Shown here in pieces: positions 34,662-42,893 of a stretch of DNA of 64,000 bases. The stretch's first letter is position 1, and each line of letters opens with the position of its first letter. The stretch is from contig NZ_AP018224.1 of the NCBI RefSeq assembly GCF_002368035.1, forward strand, positions 163,386 through 227,385, given 5' to 3'. Both the position numbers and the translations under genes were made by a program. Origin of the DNA: Nostoc linckia NIES-25 (lineage in GTDB: Bacteria > Cyanobacteriota > Cyanobacteriia > Cyanobacteriales > Nostocaceae). The notes beneath the pieces are model-generated. The model searched no databases, had not been told where the DNA came from, and saw only the letters and a program-made list of their open reading frames with translations.

Positions 34662-35519
34662 ATGGAATTTCTGCTCAAACCCTTTCAGTATGAATTTTTC
34701 AGCCGTGCTGTTGCCGTTGGTATGATGGCGGGGCTATTGTGCGGCGTGATGGGAGTATATATCATCACTCGCCGCATGAGTTACATTGCTCACGGTCTTT
34801 CTCATGCAATTTTAGGAGGAGCAGTACTCAGCTACGTTTTGGGACTCAATTTTTATATTGGTTCTGGGATTTGGGGATTTGCAGCTGCCTTACTCATTCA
34901 ATATTTAACTGGGCGCAAAGTGTACTCAGATGCAGCTATCGGTATAGTTACAACCGCTAGCTTTGCTTTGGGTGTAGCCGTAATTAGCACCTACCGGAAA
35001 TTTAGCCAAAACTTTGAGGCGGCTTTATTTGGTAATGTTCTCGGCGTTTCTCCTAGCGATTTATGGTTTGTCACGGCTGTCACCGTTATAATTTTGAGTT
35101 TAGTTTTTTTGTTTTATCGCCCTCTACTGTTTTGGTGTTTTGACAGGGAAGTTGCTCAGGTTCATGGTGTACCTGTAGTCGCAATGGATACATTATTTGC
35201 TTTAATGTTAGCGACATTACTGGTAGCAACACTCAACGTCTTGGGAGTGACATTAATCATCTCTGCGGTGGTGATTCCGGCTTCTATTGCGCGATTGTTG
35301 AGCGATCGCTTCGGCTATGTAATTCTAATTTCAGGTGTTTTAGGAGCCGCGATCGCATTTATCGGTATTTACCTGAGCTATTACTTAGATATTGCCTCTG
35401 GAGCGAGTGTTGTTCTGCTGTCAACGTTAGTTTTCGGTTGCGTTTTGCTTTGGAAAAGCATTCAATTTCGCCGCCAACGCTATGTCCCACCCCTCTCTTC
35501 ACAACATTACCAGGACTAA
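34662..35519 (+). CDS. Metal ABC transporter permease
   Basis: I chose ATG at 34662 (MEFLLKPFQYEFFSRAVAVG, 285 residues). The frame extends to 34542, inside the ATPase gene, but those residues are not membrane-like. About eight hydrophobic helices follow, with family motifs GVYIITRRMSYIAHGLSHAI and TLNVLGVTLIISAVVIPAS of ABC-3-type zinc/manganese permeases. It is co-transcribed with the two genes before it. Confidence 0.92.
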   Translation: MEFLLKPFQYEFFSRAVAVGMMAGLLCGVMGVYIITRRMSYIAHGLSHAILGGAVLSYVLGLNFYIGSGIWGFAAALLIQYLTGRKVYSDAAIGIVTTASFALGVAVISTYRKFSQNFEAALFGNVLGVSPSDLWFVTAVTVIILSLVFLFYRPLLFWCFDREVAQVHGVPVVAMDTLFALMLATLLVATLNVLGVTLIISAVVIPASIARLLSDRFGYVILISGVLGAAIAFIGIYLSYYLDIASGASVVLLSTLVFGCVLLWKSIQFRRQRYVPPLSSQHYQD

Positions 35520-35682
35520 TGAGTTGGCCTAATTTCAATTTATCTCTTCCTTTGGCAAAGAGGTCTTTGTCTTAATTATCCCGTATCGGGATTTTCTGAT
35601 TTTCTAACCAATACGATATTTCTCAGTTGCTGAGTACGGTAAACCGTACCTCAAAGTCTTTGTAACATTATTGCAATATTTA

Positions 35683-35710
35683 TTTACATAAATTAATATA
35701 AAGTTACATA
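35683..35710 (+). promoter_or_regulatory. Possible HLR1-like repeats upstream of the second hlip
   Basis: TTTACATA (35683-35690) and GTTACATA (35703-35710) both match the (G/T)TTACA(T/A)(T/A) half-site bound by RpaB at high-light genes. They are 12 nt apart rather than the usual 2, so binding is doubtful. Confidence 0.3.
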
Positions 35711-35732
35711 AACAAGCGAAAGGAAAAAAGAC

Positions 35733-35945
35733 ATGACAAGCAAAGGCTTTACCATGAACGAACTCGGTCAACTTAACAACTTTGCAGTTGAACCAAAAGT
35801 TTATGTAGACCAAACTCCAAGAGTTGGCTTTACCGAGTATGCTGAAAAACTCAATGGTCGTTTAGCAATGATTGGCTTCGTCTCACTCATCGCTTTTGAA
35901 GTAATCACCGGACACGGCCTAATTGGATGGCTGACAAGCTTGTAG
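35733..35945 (+). CDS. High-light-inducible protein (Hlip/SCP)
   Basis: The 70-residue protein has the chlorophyll-binding motif AEKLNGRLAMIGFVSLIAFE in its single membrane helix. It resembles the other Hlip in this window only in the helix; its N-terminus (MTSKGFTMNELGQLNNF) differs. An AAAGGA site precedes the ATG. A 79-residue membrane protein follows 62 bp later and may be co-expressed. Confidence 0.93.
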   Translation: MTSKGFTMNELGQLNNFAVEPKVYVDQTPRVGFTEYAEKLNGRLAMIGFVSLIAFEVITGHGLIGWLTSL

Positions 35946-36007
35946 ATAATTTCGACTATTCAAAAATTACATTCAATCAACCCATAGAAAATTAATCTAG
36001 GAGAGTT

Positions 36008-36247
36008 ATGAGAACTGATTTTGATTTCCCCAAAAAAGATTTAATTGGCCCAGTTGTTTTTCGACCTGATTTTACCAACTTTGAAAAAATCAATCTCAAC
36101 CAAGCTTGGTCATTGTTTTTCACCGCAGGTCAAGACGACAAAGCACTGGGACAAGAAATTGAATTAGGCAAATTTTTTACTAACCTTTTAATTGCTGTGG
36201 GAGTAACAGGAACTCTTTGGGCAGCTTTTTTCAGCAATTTGGGATAA
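36008..36247 (+). CDS. Small one-helix membrane protein next to Hlip
   Basis: Of 79 residues, the last 25 (FFTNLLIAVGVTGTLWAAFF) form one hydrophobic helix without the NGR chlorophyll motif. The N-terminal half (DLIGPVVFRPDFTNFEKINL) is soluble. A TAGGAG site precedes the ATG and a strong terminator follows. It probably partners the Hlip in thylakoid membranes; the role is unknown. Confidence 0.7.
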   Translation: MRTDFDFPKKDLIGPVVFRPDFTNFEKINLNQAWSLFFTAGQDDKALGQEIELGKFFTNLLIAVGVTGTLWAAFFSNLG

Positions 36248-36285
36248 GCAGTTGTGTAAACTTGTTCAATCGCATAAATTCGCTT

Positions 36286-36314
36286 GAAGTCTTGGTAAAC
36301 ATAACCAAGACTTC
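36286..36314 (+). terminator. Intrinsic terminator after the Hlip operon
   Basis: GAAGTCTTGGT (36286-36296) and ACCAAGACTTC (36304-36314) form an 11-bp stem with 7-nt loop, followed by TTTTAAATATT. Confidence 0.85.
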
Positions 36315-36368
36315 TTTTAAATATTTGGTGATGTCTGGGTTTGAGTCTTGTTTCTGCTTCAAAAAAAT

Positions 36369-37325
36369 TTAAGTACTGATAGAAGCATCCTCCTTCTTTT
36401 CTTCTAGAAGAGCTTCAATTTGATCTAAAAGACGATTAACTTTTTTTACTTTTTTCTCGTCATCCCAGATTTTGCTCTTGAGCAGTGATTTGTATATTTT
36501 GCCTACTCTTTCTTTGTTTTGCTGCTGAGGAGACTGCGGTTTGTTTTCTGATTGAGTTTGAATAATATCTCCCACCAACTCTTTTATTGCAGATAGCGAG
36601 AGATTTTCTTCAATAGCTTTTTTTAAAATATATTGCCGTTTTTCATCATTTTTGATGCGTGCAATTACTTGTGCTTTTGTGTATTCTATTTGACCATTTT
36701 TAAGTGTAGCTTGAATATCCAAAGGTAGTTTAAGTAAGGGAAGGCGATTGGATACAAACGACTCCCACGTTATCTTTCCTATCTGTGTAAATATTGTTTG
36801 TATAGCGAGTGCTTCTTCGCTAACCATAACGTTATGGTTAGAGTTACCCTTACTTTCATTATTCATCTGATAAAGAAGAGAAACTACCATTTCTTGCTCT
36901 ATTTCTAGTTCGTGAGTAAGTAGTTCTAAGATACCGATTGTTTCTTCCCAAGTATTAAGGTCTTCCCTTTGGAGGTTTTCAACTAAGCGTAGTTTACGAG
37001 CTTTTTTGTCGTCGCACTCAATAATGACTACAGGGATTTCCTCAAATTTTGCAATTTCACAAGCTTTGAGACGGCGTTCACCAGCGACCAGCTCGTACTT
37101 GTCATCCTGAATCTTTCTAACGACGATGGGTTCTAGTAACCCCACTTCCTTGATGCTGTCAGCGAGTGATTTGAGTTTTACGGGATCAAAATAGCGACGG
37201 GGCTGACTTGGCGGAAGGATAATTTGGGATAAGGGTAAAGTGGAATCAGATAAAGATTTTTCTTCGTCATCTCCAAATAAATTATCCAGTCCAGTTAATT
37301 TTTCTAGTTCGCGTCTTTGGCTCAT
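36369..37325 (-). CDS. parB: ParB-family partition protein / CTPase
   Basis: The N-terminal CTP-binding domain has LPPSQPRRYFDPVKLKSLAD, VAGERRLKACEIAKFEEIPV and RLVENLQREDLNT. A helix-turn-helix-like middle (NGQIEYTKAQVIARIKNDEK) and a Lys-rich C-terminal dimerisation tail follow. It loads on parS near the origin and works with the ParA encoded immediately upstream (4-bp ATGA overlap). At 318 residues it is normal. No parS palindrome was identified with confidence. Confidence 0.93.
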   Translation of the reverse strand: MSQRRELEKLTGLDNLFGDDEEKSLSDSTLPLSQIILPPSQPRRYFDPVKLKSLADSIKEVGLLEPIVVRKIQDDKYELVAGERRLKACEIAKFEEIPVVIIECDDKKARKLRLVENLQREDLNTWEETIGILELLTHELEIEQEMVVSLLYQMNNESKGNSNHNVMVSEEALAIQTIFTQIGKITWESFVSNRLPLLKLPLDIQATLKNGQIEYTKAQVIARIKNDEKRQYILKKAIEENLSLSAIKELVGDIIQTQSENKPQSPQQQNKERVGKIYKSLLKSKIWDDEKKVKKVNRLLDQIEALLEEKKEDASIST

Positions 37326-38092
37326 AGTTTAGTAATATATTTTGTAATTTCTTCAAGTATCTTGACTGCGGGGTGGTTTTTCTTGTGGAGTGCAAGTGGT
37401 AGATGTGCTTGGGTTGCGTCAGGAAAAGCTGTTGATTTAGGAATGGGGGCAGTAACGTGTATCCGTCCTTCAACCTGTTGTTTAATTTCTTCCAGTATTC
37501 CTGTGTCTTGAAGATTACGATTATCGTATTTGGTTGGAATTATACAGGCAATTTGTAATTTCTGGTGTCCTCCTTTTTTGAGTCGGGCAATTGTTTCTAG
37601 CAGTTGGTTGGTGCCAAGATAGCACTTATATTGCGTTTCAACAGGAATAATAACGTGTGAAGCAGCTACTAAGCTCATAATGCTTAGGATTCCTAGAGAA
37701 GGCGGACAATCAATCAAAATATAATCATACTGGTCAAGTACATTTGAGAGTGCAAACTTGAGTCGTTGGCGGTTGTCGATGGTCAAGTCATGAAAAATTT
37801 TTTGCTCCGTACCTGCCAATTGGATATTTGTTGGTACAAGGTGCATCCCGTGAATAGGTTTTTCCCATATATACAGGGGAGTTTCTTCAGCGATCGCACC
37901 ATAAATAGTTTGTTCAGTTTGCAGCTTGACTTCCCCTAATCCCATAAAAGCTGTTAGTGATGCTTGTGGGTCCATATCCACAAGCAGTACACGGTGTTTT
38001 TTAGCAAGGTGGTATCCAAGATTGTGTGTAATAGTTGTCTTAGCTGCACCGCCTGACTGATTGAAAGTGGCAATTATTTTGGTTGATGACAT
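37322..38092 (-). CDS. parA: ParA-family partition ATPase
   Basis: The deviant Walker A reads ATFNQSGGAAKTTITHNLGY: the signature first Lys of ParA (KGGxxKTT) is Ser here while the second Lys is kept. Walker A' is VLLVDMDPQASLTAFMG and Walker B YDYILIDCPPSLGIL. The 256-residue type Ib-like length lacks an N-terminal DNA-binding domain. It drives plasmid positioning with ParB. This is the second partition system in the window, besides the ParM-like locus. Confidence 0.93.
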   Translation of the reverse strand: MSSTKIIATFNQSGGAAKTTITHNLGYHLAKKHRVLLVDMDPQASLTAFMGLGEVKLQTEQTIYGAIAEETPLYIWEKPIHGMHLVPTNIQLAGTEQKIFHDLTIDNRQRLKFALSNVLDQYDYILIDCPPSLGILSIMSLVAASHVIIPVETQYKCYLGTNQLLETIARLKKGGHQKLQIACIIPTKYDNRNLQDTGILEEIKQQVEGRIHVTAPIPKSTAFPDATQAHLPLALHKKNHPAVKILEEITKYITKL

Positions 38093-38177
38093 ATATTATG
38101 AAGCGATTTTGTGAACCCATGTCAGCGATTCTACCAAACAGTGGATTTTTATTCTGGATTTTTGAAAAAAAAATAAC

Positions 38178-38211
38178 GCTAGTTCAAACCAGTAAACCTG
38201 TCTGGACTAGC
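38178..38211 (-). terminator. Intrinsic terminator after the SSB-like gene
   Basis: GCTAGT...CCAG pairs with CTGG..ACTAGC on both sides of an AAACCTG loop. On the minus strand a run of nine T follows (about 38165-38173). It separates the SSB-like gene from parA. Confidence 0.75.
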
Positions 38212-38230
38212 ATTATTCAGTTAATTGGTT

Positions 38231-38650
38231 CTAAAATGGGGGTTCTTCGTCTAGGTCTTCATTTGTAGAAGTAACGTTGTCTTCGAGTAGTTCCTTGGCA
38301 AAATCGGGAGTTTCGGGCGAGTGAGAATTTTTGCTAACTTGGGTGAGTTCGTTAATTGGTTGTGCTGAGATAAAGTTTCTAATTACGAATGTGGCAATCT
38401 TTTCTTTGTACTCACCCCTGTTATCTACCACTAAATCAAGATATCCTTCTGCTGTACCATGTACGCCTTCCCCCTGTTCGTTGATGACGACAGCAGGTGC
38501 GCCCTTGGAACGGAATGGTATCTCGTCAGTAACGACTCCTTCCTTGGAACGGTAATAGAATTCAGCAATTCCAAAAGCAATCAAGGAACCTTCTTTGTCG
38601 TGGGTTGTGTTCACTGACTTAAGATTAATAGTTGCAGTATTATGAATCAT
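38231..38650 (-). CDS. SSB-like protein with acidic tail
   Basis: The 139-residue protein looks like a single OB-fold (INLKSVNTTHDKEGSLIAFG, GYLDLVVDNRGEYKEKIATF). It ends in NEDLDEEPPF, which resembles the acidic DDDIPF tip by which SSB recruits replication and repair proteins. The domain itself is not a standard SSB, so the tail is the main evidence. The neighbouring canonical SSB lacks such a tail, so the two may share the work. Confidence 0.6.
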   Translation of the reverse strand: MIHNTATINLKSVNTTHDKEGSLIAFGIAEFYYRSKEGVVTDEIPFRSKGAPAVVINEQGEGVHGTAEGYLDLVVDNRGEYKEKIATFVIRNFISAQPINELTQVSKNSHSPETPDFAKELLEDNVTSTNEDLDEEPPF

Positions 38651-38723
38651 GTTCGTTTGGTTTGTAGATTGATTAGATGGTTGATCGCCTATGATTTATA
38701 CTGCATAAGCGATTTGTAATTTT

Positions 38724-39107
38724 CTAGAAATTTGCGTTAGCTACAGCCTGTGTTTCGTTTGGTACAGAAGTAGATGCAGATTCTTCCTTACGGGGTGAAC
38801 CTAGTAATTCGATGGTGTTGATTGTGATTACAGGCTTTTGCCGCATAGTACCAGAATTTTTATCAGCCCAACGATCAAATCCAAACTCACCAGTAATTGC
38901 AATCTGGGTTCCTTTACGAACGTAATTTCCAATTACTTCTGCTTGATTTCCCCAAGCGACTAAATCAAACCAAAGAGCTTGTTCACTTCTGTAGGGTGGT
39001 CTTACTGCAATAGAGATCGAAGCCTTAACTGCACCGGACTCGAAAAATTTTAGATCAGGTTCTTGTCCACATCTGCCAACTAGCATGACTTTATTGATAT
39101 AGTTCAT
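38724..39107 (-). CDS. ssb: Single-stranded DNA-binding protein without acidic tip
   Basis: The OB-fold begins NYINKVMLVGRCGQEPDLKF and continues SEQALWFDLVAWGNQAEVIG and KGTQIAITGEFGFDRW, all typical of SSB/PriB-like proteins. After residue 110 there is a short tail ending VANANF with no acidic DxDxPF tip. It should coat single-stranded DNA during plasmid replication. It is first in a minus-strand operon with the SSB-like gene, 73 bp apart. Confidence 0.92.
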   Translation of the reverse strand: MNYINKVMLVGRCGQEPDLKFFESGAVKASISIAVRPPYRSEQALWFDLVAWGNQAEVIGNYVRKGTQIAITGEFGFDRWADKNSGTMRQKPVITINTIELLGSPRKEESASTSVPNETQAVANANF

Positions 39108-39342
39108 AACGCGAGAATTGATATATTTCTTTTATTGCTGCGTCAGCATTAGTTCTTTTAGGATTTATTATTTTGACGAATTGTTTTATCTAAAGCACAC
39201 TTTTTGCTTCATACTTGTGAGTTATTTTTTATCCCTGTTTCTCATAGCATTGCGGTTTTTACTAAGGAACGACAAATTATCCTGTGTTATGGTGGGATCG
39301 CAAATGTCGTGGTATGTATCTAAAAATTATAAGTAATGACTT

Positions 39343-40518
39343 ATGCTTGAATATCTTCTCCTAAAGCGAGTAAGTATTTGTAAGCTGATGCTCTTGGCTT
39401 TGATGTGGATACAGTTCGATGAAGACAGCCAAAATCAGCTAACTCCTGACTACTCTTCACCTTTGTTAGTCGAGAATCTTACGTGGTTAGGAGAAACATA
39501 TGTTGGAGAAGAGGTTGAGCATTTTTGTGATGTTTCTAATACCGTTAGAATAGGCGTTTGGGGAGAAATCCTAGAACTGAAGTTAGTAGATTTAATTGCT
39601 GATTTACCAACTTGTTTGCACGATGCCTCATGGTTTGCTCTACTGGCAATTACTATGATGTTGGTGGATAAGGAATTAGAGGGGATATGCGTACACCCAC
39701 AAGATGAGTATTTTGCCCGGACTCTTGCGCTTGAAAGTTTGGCAGATTTGGGTGATTCTTACTTAGCCAAAGGTCATCCTTATTTAGATTTTCCTTTATC
39801 GTTAGAAGACGCTCAATCATTACTACCAGTTAATAGAAAGCAAGAGCTAGAAATCGAGTTAGAGAAATTTCTTATTGATACTTATGAACATGATTTTGAT
39901 GATGAAGCACCAGATATTAGTGAGTTTTCATCCATCTACTTGCAAGATGTTTTAAAAGAGTTTTTTACTGAATCTGATTGGTATGGCGATATCAATCAAG
40001 AGGCTGTTGTCCAACTACAACATAAGTATGGCTCACAATATTCAGAAGGTGCGTTTTCTGCTGAAACTGAGGGACACGAACGTTGGGGCAAAACGCTTGT
40101 TTTTCTCAAACAGTTTATAGGTCTGGATTCTAGTTTTATCGAAAGCCAAAGCGATTTATTCCTTGATCAATCTCAAGCAGCTGATTTACCTGATTACTTC
40201 TGTATCAAGTCCCATTTAGAGCGTTGGCAAGACCGAACAGTGGTTTTATCCCGGTTGGTTCACACTTTAGTTCATTTTTTACTGGTAGGACAAAATTATC
40301 ATCCCAGTCATATACAAGATTTGATGGCCATTCCAGCTTCTTCACGGACTATATCCAGCCTACAAGCTTGTTTAGGTGTAGCTGCTTACAGAAGTGGTTA
40401 TTACATGGCTGCTTCAAATATTCCCGAATCAGAAATTGGGCGGAACTGGTTGCTACAAAAAACTTTCCCTAACCTGCTTGAGTTTTATCAAACAGGTCGG
40501 TTGAATGGAAAACAATAA
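39343..40518 (+). CDS. Hypothetical protein, 391 residues
   Basis: The protein is helical and acidic (for example YEHDFDDEAPDISEFSSIYL) with no signal peptide after the first Leu-rich 25 residues. No motif recognised. The start could be the internal ATG at Met16 (39388). It is divergent from ssb and followed 42 bp later by a lipoprotein gene on the same strand, making a two-gene plus-strand unit embedded among minus-strand replication genes. Confidence 0.65.
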   Translation: MLEYLLLKRVSICKLMLLALMWIQFDEDSQNQLTPDYSSPLLVENLTWLGETYVGEEVEHFCDVSNTVRIGVWGEILELKLVDLIADLPTCLHDASWFALLAITMMLVDKELEGICVHPQDEYFARTLALESLADLGDSYLAKGHPYLDFPLSLEDAQSLLPVNRKQELEIELEKFLIDTYEHDFDDEAPDISEFSSIYLQDVLKEFFTESDWYGDINQEAVVQLQHKYGSQYSEGAFSAETEGHERWGKTLVFLKQFIGLDSSFIESQSDLFLDQSQAADLPDYFCIKSHLERWQDRTVVLSRLVHTLVHFLLVGQNYHPSHIQDLMAIPASSRTISSLQACLGVAAYRSGYYMAASNIPESEIGRNWLLQKTFPNLLEFYQTGRLNGKQ

Positions 40519-40560
40519 TTAATACTCTGCTGTTGGATTAATAAAGACAAATTTATATTT

Positions 40561-41256
40561 ATGAAAAAATATTTATTTATAGGATTATTCTTACTGGTTG
40601 GATGTTCATCTCCAGAAAAAGAAAATAAAGTTTCAGCTATAGAATCGAATCCTTCACCTACGCCTTCATTATCCTCAGCTAATGTTAATAATGCTACGCC
40701 GTCGTTAAATTCAGAAGTGTTACCTGATTTATCAAATAAAGAGAAGCTTGGAGAAGTTAGTGCAGAAAACGACTTAATTGACTCGTTTTATTTTGATGGT
40801 AATGGTGTGAAAGTGAGTTTGACTGTAGCGGCTGATAAAGCTTGTTTTGTCTACGTGCGGCGCAGTACTCCAGACCTAGTTGGTGAGGTTGAAATTGAGT
40901 CACTACGGCGCGAAAAGGTAGGTCTATGGCGTTCGTATAATACTCAGCGACTTCTAACTCAACCTGCTGGTAATAGACTAAGCGTTTATTCATCAAGTGA
41001 GGAACTTTATTCTACTTATGAAAATCCTGCCGTATCACTAGAAATTCTTGTAGCAGCAAAAGAATTGAAGGAGCGTGAAAAATCATTTAAATTACTTTTG
41101 CGTCAGGACTTAAAAGCAAGTGATTCAGCAAGACGAATTTATGTCAATCAGTGCCAGAAATTAAGCAATTTTTATTACAAAGAAGAACTTCCTCCTCTCA
41201 CGGACAAAGAGAGGAAGGAATTTGGGAGAAGTGTTGAAAACAGTTCTGAAAATTAG
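40561..41256 (+). CDS. Putative lipoprotein
   Basis: A signal peptide MKKYLFIGLFLLVGC ends in a lipobox (LVGC), followed by a Ser/Pro/Asn-rich linker to residue 60. The C-terminal domain (DSFYFDGNGVKVSLTVAADK and onward) is unknown. The gene converges on the next one with only 3 bp between stops. Role unknown; exported lipoproteins in plasmid backbones sometimes serve entry exclusion, which is a guess. Confidence 0.7.
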   Translation: MKKYLFIGLFLLVGCSSPEKENKVSAIESNPSPTPSLSSANVNNATPSLNSEVLPDLSNKEKLGEVSAENDLIDSFYFDGNGVKVSLTVAADKACFVYVRRSTPDLVGEVEIESLRREKVGLWRSYNTQRLLTQPAGNRLSVYSSSEELYSTYENPAVSLEILVAAKELKEREKSFKLLLRQDLKASDSARRIYVNQCQKLSNFYYKEELPPLTDKERKEFGRSVENSSEN

Positions 41257-41259
41257 TTA

Positions 41260-41931
41260 TTAAAACAGTGACAATTGCTCCATCTTAGTATTACTTTCAG
41301 TTGAAGTTGCTGTAACAGGGTGTTTGTTGTTATTTGAAGACTTCTTACCCCATCCCTCTTTCGCCGCGTGTTTGACTACACGAGAACGAATATCAGCAGC
41401 CAGGGTTTCATAATCAGAGCGAATTTTGTCATACGAAACCGGAGTTATACCAATCTTCTCCCAGAGGTTTTCGTAGTTGAAATTCTTGAAAGGTTTATGC
41501 CTGACAAGGGCATCATAACTTGCCCAGAGATAAACATCTGTCCATTCGGATGATAGCGGCACTTCAAAAGCAATTGGCATCATCAGTGCAACAACTTCGC
41601 TACTAGAGGCGAGTTTACCTACTTCTCCCTTGTCTATCTCTTGTAAAGCTGCATCTAATCTATCAACTGCGATCGCGCGCCAAACCCAAGTGGGAATTGT
41701 CTGTTGCCAGCCGTTCTGCTGAGTGACAATTGGCCCGGCGATGTATTGAACAATTTCACGGCTTGCTCCTGCTAGATCGAGTAGGCTGGCTGTTACAGTT
41801 TTGTTAATCCCTTGGCTGGTTAGTAACTGAAGTATCTTTCTAGTGCTAGGGTTGAATATTTCGCTAGCTTTTTGGTTTTTACTGTTGCGGATGGTTTCTT
41901 CGACATCGAATAAACTGTGTTGCTGGTTCAT
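41260..41931 (-). CDS. Unknown protein with clamp-binding motifs at both ends
   Basis: The C-terminus is TKMEQLSLF, an exact bacterial sliding-clamp-binding pentapeptide. The N-terminus from Met at 41931 is MNQQHSLFDVEE, a second motif-like QHSLF. The middle (WQQTIPTWVWRAIAVDRLDA) is helical and unrecognised. The open frame starts at 41949, but Met7 gives a tidier start. It lies in line with the clamp-loader, polymerase and clamp genes. I infer a replication accessory that docks on the plasmid DnaN; its activity is unknown. Confidence 0.68.
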   Translation of the reverse strand: MNQQHSLFDVEETIRNSKNQKASEIFNPSTRKILQLLTSQGINKTVTASLLDLAGASREIVQYIAGPIVTQQNGWQQTIPTWVWRAIAVDRLDAALQEIDKGEVGKLASSSEVVALMMPIAFEVPLSSEWTDVYLWASYDALVRHKPFKNFNYENLWEKIGITPVSYDKIRSDYETLAADIRSRVVKHAAKEGWGKKSSNNNKHPVTATSTESNTKMEQLSLF

Positions 41932-41953
41932 ACTTTTATGTGTAAACAAATAT

Positions 41954-41981
41954 TGCCAGCTAGAAATACTTCTAACTGGCA
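41954..41981 (-). terminator. Hairpin after the delta' gene
   Basis: TGCCAGCTAGAA (41954-41965) pairs with TTCTAACTGGCA (41970-41981), one mismatch, 4-nt loop. On the minus strand it lies after delta' and just before the start of the next gene, so it could be an attenuator. Confidence 0.55.
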
Positions 41982-42008
41982 GTGCTTTTTGATAATGAGT
42001 GGGTTTTG

Positions 42009-42893
42009 TTATGGCAGAAGTAGGCTATCCCAAACGCTTCTGGGCGTAACGTGATGCAGCAATTGCTGTCTTGCTTGGGTGAATTTAGCTAGTAGCTTAG
42101 TGCTTTTTAATTTCTGCCACCAGTTGTATTGCAGGTAGGTAAGCAACCATAACTGCGTCTGGTGATTCCAGCTTGAGATGGAGTTACTCAAACTGAGTGC
42201 GTTGAGGATATCGTCAGGAGGTACTTCCAGTTCCTTTGTGATTTCTTGTGAGATGGAAGCTAACATTTTAATATTGGCGATCGCTTGACCAGGACTGCCC
42301 GAACTGATAGCTAGTATTTTTTCTGTTGCCTCAATCTGTTGGTTTTTAAGGACAGAAATAACCTCCTCATCAGTTAACCTTTGGAAAGGTATGATTTGAC
42401 ACCTACTCTTGATAGTGGGTAATAGCTTTTGAGGATAGGATGATATCAGAATAAACGTTCCAGTTTTAGGTTCTTCCAGCGTCTTGAGAAGTTTGTTAGC
42501 GGCGGTAGGGTTGAGCATATCTGCTTCGTGGATAATCACTACCTTTTGCTTGCCCTCGACTGCACTAGTTGAGAGAAATTCAATTACTTCGCGCACCTGT
42601 TCTACTCGGATAGCAGGGACACTTTTCTGCTGGGAGGTGTTTTCGGTATAGGTTGGTTTGATTTGTAAGATGTCTAGATGTTTAGATTCTCCTGCAATCG
42701 CGGAGCGACTTCCTTTTGAGAGTATTGCATTTGCAAATGCCAGAGCAGTTTTTCCTTTGCCCACTCCCTCAACTTCGCTGCTAAATAGGTATGCGGGAGC
42801 AATTTGATTACGTTCAATTGCTTTAGTTAGTAGAAGTTTGGCGGTATGCTGTCCGATGATTTCTGTAAATAAGTCGTTTTTCATATCGTGCAA
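42009..42893 (-). CDS. holB: DNA polymerase III delta' subunit (clamp loader)
   Basis: The AAA+ fold shows P-loop-like SSEVEGVGKGKTALAFANAI, the zinc-free delta' core VVIIHEADMLNPTAANKLLK, TLEEPKTGTFILISS and the SRC motif IKSRCQIIPFQRL. Together with DnaX and delta it opens and loads the clamp. The start may be Met4 (MKNDLFTEIIGQ). It overlaps the delta stop by 13 bp, so the two are coupled. At 294 residues it is normal. Confidence 0.9.
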   Translation of the reverse strand: MHDMKNDLFTEIIGQHTAKLLLTKAIERNQIAPAYLFSSEVEGVGKGKTALAFANAILSKGSRSAIAGESKHLDILQIKPTYTENTSQQKSVPAIRVEQVREVIEFLSTSAVEGKQKVVIIHEADMLNPTAANKLLKTLEEPKTGTFILISSYPQKLLPTIKSRCQIIPFQRLTDEEVISVLKNQQIEATEKILAISSGSPGQAIANIKMLASISQEITKELEVPPDDILNALSLSNSISSWNHQTQLWLLTYLQYNWWQKLKSTKLLAKFTQARQQLLHHVTPRSVWDSLLLP

